This document shows positions 62,461 through 64,000 of a stretch of DNA of 64,000 bases, one piece after another. The notes beneath the pieces are model-generated. The model was given only the letters and a program-made list of their open reading frames with translations. It did no database searches and had not been told where the DNA came from. Origin of the DNA: Massilia pinisoli (lineage in GTDB: Bacteria > Pseudomonadota > Gammaproteobacteria > Burkholderiales > Burkholderiaceae_D); assembly GCF_024753285.1 (NCBI RefSeq), contig NZ_JANUGW010000002.1, positions 124,001-188,000 on the forward strand. Reading direction: 5' to 3'. A program made the position numbers and the translations under genes. Numbering within the stretch: the first letter of the stretch is position 1; each line of letters starts with the position of its first letter.

Positions 62461-63795
62461 TCAGATGCCCGTCGGGTACGTCTCCGGTGGTTCTTCCGCA
62501 TGCCAGCCGCCGCCCGCGTCCAGCGGTCGCACGGCCGTCGTGTGGTCGATGTGGATGACGGCGTCGAATTGGCGCGCCATCTCGGCCGCGAAATAATGGC
62601 TGCGGCGTTCCGTGCGCGGCAGGTAGATGACGCCGATGGCTCGCTCGAGCCGGCGTTCCAGCATGGTCTGGCGGACGGCGCTGTCGCTGGCGCCGTCGCG
62701 CAGCGGCAGCAGGAAGCGGGGCAGGCCCGTCTCGTGCAACAATTCCTCGTAGCTGCCCTGCATGCCGGGCCGCACGCGCTTGTGCTCGGCCGGCGCATCC
62801 CATTCGGACGCGGCCGTCACAAAGCCGTCGAACGTGGAAAAGCCGATCAGGCGCGTCTGCCCGTCGTATTCCTTGCGCGCGAGTTCGCCGACGTTCCATT
62901 CGCCCATCTCGCCCATTTCCGTCGCGCGCGCGTCGCCGATGTGGGAGTTGTGTTCCCAGACGACGATCTTGGCCGGCTCGCCGTCCTTCGACAGGTGATG
63001 GGCGAGCGCGTCCAGGGTTTCCGCCATATGACTGTCGCGCAAATTCCAGGATGACACGCGGCCCCGGAACATCGTCCGGTAGTATTCCTCGGCATTCTTG
63101 ACGAGGCGGGCGTTCTGCTGCGCATAGAAATACGCTTCCTCGTCGCCGTCGCGGTACATGTAGTCGGCGGCGCGCTGCTGCAGTTGGCGCAACTGTTCGA
63201 TAACGCCTTCCTCGCACGATGCGGACAAGTCGAGGCTCGCCGTGTAGCCGTAGTGCTGGCTGTCTTCGTGGTAGTGGTCGAAGCAGGCATAGCGTTCGCG
63301 CGCCTGGCGCGCTGCCTGCGGATCGACTTCGTCGAGATAGCGCAGCACTTCCTCGATCGACGTGAACATGCTGTACAGGTCGAGCCCGTAGAAGCCGACT
63401 GGCCGGTGGGCGGCGCGCGCGTTGCGGTGGTGCAGCCAGGTGACGAAGGCCGCAACGTCCGTGTTCCGCCACATCCAGTTGGGAAAGCGCTTGAAGCCGG
63501 ACAGCGCTTCGTTCGCATCGCGGTCGTCCCCGCGCCCGCGCACGTAGCGGTTGACGCGATAGGCGTCCGGCCAGTCGGCCTCGACGGCCACGGCATGAAA
63601 GCCCTTGTCCTCGATCAGGCGCCGGGTGATGCGCGCCCGCTCCGCGTAGAACTCGTGCGTGCCGTGCGTCGCCTCGCCCAGCAGTACGAAGCGCGCATCG
63701 CCGACGAGGTCGAGCAGGGCGTCGTAGTCGCGCTCGCCCCCCGTCAGCGGACGGGCGGCGGCCCGGAGCGCGTTGATCGTGTGCGCGGTTGCCAT
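62461..63795 (-). CDS. Erythromycin esterase family protein
   Basis: A 444-aa EreA/EreB-family protein. LLGEATHGTHEFYAERARITRRL, VAVEADWPDAYRVNRYVRG, GFYGLDLYSM and VVWEHNSHIGDARATEMGE carry the family's catalytic Glu/His residues. True EreA/B hydrolyse macrolide lactones; many chromosomal homologues have no known drug activity and this is probably one. Start ATG 63795 is chosen. The SRPBCC gene upstream on the same strand ends 7 bp before it. Confidence 0.88.
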   Translation of the reverse strand: MATAHTINALRAAARPLTGGERDYDALLDLVGDARFVLLGEATHGTHEFYAERARITRRLIEDKGFHAVAVEADWPDAYRVNRYVRGRGDDRDANEALSGFKRFPNWMWRNTDVAAFVTWLHHRNARAAHRPVGFYGLDLYSMFTSIEEVLRYLDEVDPQAARQARERYACFDHYHEDSQHYGYTASLDLSASCEEGVIEQLRQLQQRAADYMYRDGDEEAYFYAQQNARLVKNAEEYYRTMFRGRVSSWNLRDSHMAETLDALAHHLSKDGEPAKIVVWEHNSHIGDARATEMGEMGEWNVGELARKEYDGQTRLIGFSTFDGFVTAASEWDAPAEHKRVRPGMQGSYEELLHETGLPRFLLPLRDGASDSAVRQTMLERRLERAIGVIYLPRTERRSHYFAAEMARQFDAVIHIDHTTAVRPLDAGGGWHAEEPPETYPTGI

Positions 63796-63802
63796 GGCTT
63801 CC

Positions 63803-64000
63803 TCAGTGCAGCCAGCGGCTGCCGGCACGCGGCCGCGCCGCGTCGCGCGGGACGGCGCCCCGTTCGATGAACGCCTTCATGCGCGCGAGATCGTCGTCCA
63901 TCTGCGCCTTCGGATCGGACCCGAGCAACGTGGCGAGCCCGTGGCCGAGGGCGCCCGCCGGCGGCGTGTACGACATGCGCACGGTGACGCGCGTGCCGCC
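63803..64000 (-). CDS. SRPBCC family protein, partial C-terminus
   Basis: The C-terminal 65 residues of a protein whose start lies beyond the right edge. GTRVTVRMSYTPPAGALGHGLATLLGSDPKAQM and DDDLARMKAFIERG match the end of the polyketide-cyclase/SRPBCC ligand-binding family. It ends 7 bp before the esterase-family gene and probably shares its transcript. Confidence 0.75.
   Translation of the reverse strand, partial: GGTRVTVRMSYTPPAGALGHGLATLLGSDPKAQMDDDLARMKAFIERGAVPRDAARPRAGSRWLH

Noticed and set aside
62265..62558. 97-aa open frame with AAPG repeats
   Set aside because: Its repeats come from the 15-bp GC tandem array, it overlaps the esterase-family gene on the other strand, and it has no ribosome site.

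Overview
The window is very GC-rich (third codon positions almost all G or C). Its gene content points to an aerobic to microaerobic betaproteobacterium of the Oxalobacteraceae, most like Massilia: a cbb3 oxidase cluster with ccoI, ccoS and ccoG, an Fnr protein with the 4Fe-4S cysteine pattern, a formate dehydrogenase operon with DUF3305 and DUF3306, a Pls/PosA-type synthetase and GTAG-headed palindromes. The genus is an inference; there is no rRNA or marker gene to fix it. I saw no tRNA, rRNA, CRISPR array, prophage or insertion sequence.

Layout. 1-5.4 kb (minus strand): an MpaB/DUF2236 oxygenase cut by the window edge, a CruF-like carotenoid protein, a TonB-dependent receptor and a membrane metal-dependent hydrolase. 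5.5-10.1 kb (minus): a phosphopantetheinyl transferase translationally coupled to a Pls/PosA-family synthetase (adenylation, carrier, membrane and hexapeptide domains), probably making a cationic homopolymer. 10.4-24 kb: an oxygen-responsive block with a small TonB-domain protein, a PAS chemoreceptor, hemN, a SafE-like membrane protein, ccoI, ccoS, a DksA/TraR-like protein, ccoNOQP, ccoG, ccoH and fnr. Three FNR boxes (10841, 12523, 17990) sit before the chemoreceptor, hemN and ccoN, so respiration, oxygen-independent haem synthesis and aerotaxis appear to be one Fnr-controlled unit. 24.2-33.5 kb: a long operon for a Tat-exported, membrane-anchored formate dehydrogenase, with a TorD-like chaperone, a Tat-target peptide, subunits alpha, beta and gamma, three small secreted or lipoprotein genes, DUF3305, DUF3306 and a polyferredoxin.

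33.6-46.4 kb is a mixed metabolic region: an acyl-CoA synthetase, a SET-domain protein, pncB, a hybrid kinase with a frameshifted receiver, an FAD oxidoreductase, an Asp/Glu racemase, a LysR/GST/PNPOx group and topoisomerase IB. 46.5-55.9 kb: a Na+/H+ antiporter, a frameshifted creatininase-family protein, an operon pairing an aminotransferase-fold protein that lacks the PLP lysine with a hybrid kinase, then pncA and a TPR-methyltransferase. 55.9-64 kb: a two-subunit isoquinoline-oxidoreductase-type molybdoenzyme, a PAS diguanylate cyclase, a CsgG-like protein, an erythromycin-esterase-family protein and a partial SRPBCC protein.

The most notable signals are the synthetase/PPTase pair with a basic-amino-acid specificity code; three inverted GTAG-REP pairs between genes, whose heads supply the TAG stop codons of four genes and whose stems show compensatory changes; the Lys-to-Gln aminotransferase fold beside a sensor kinase; and the FNR-controlled chemoreceptor next to cbb3.
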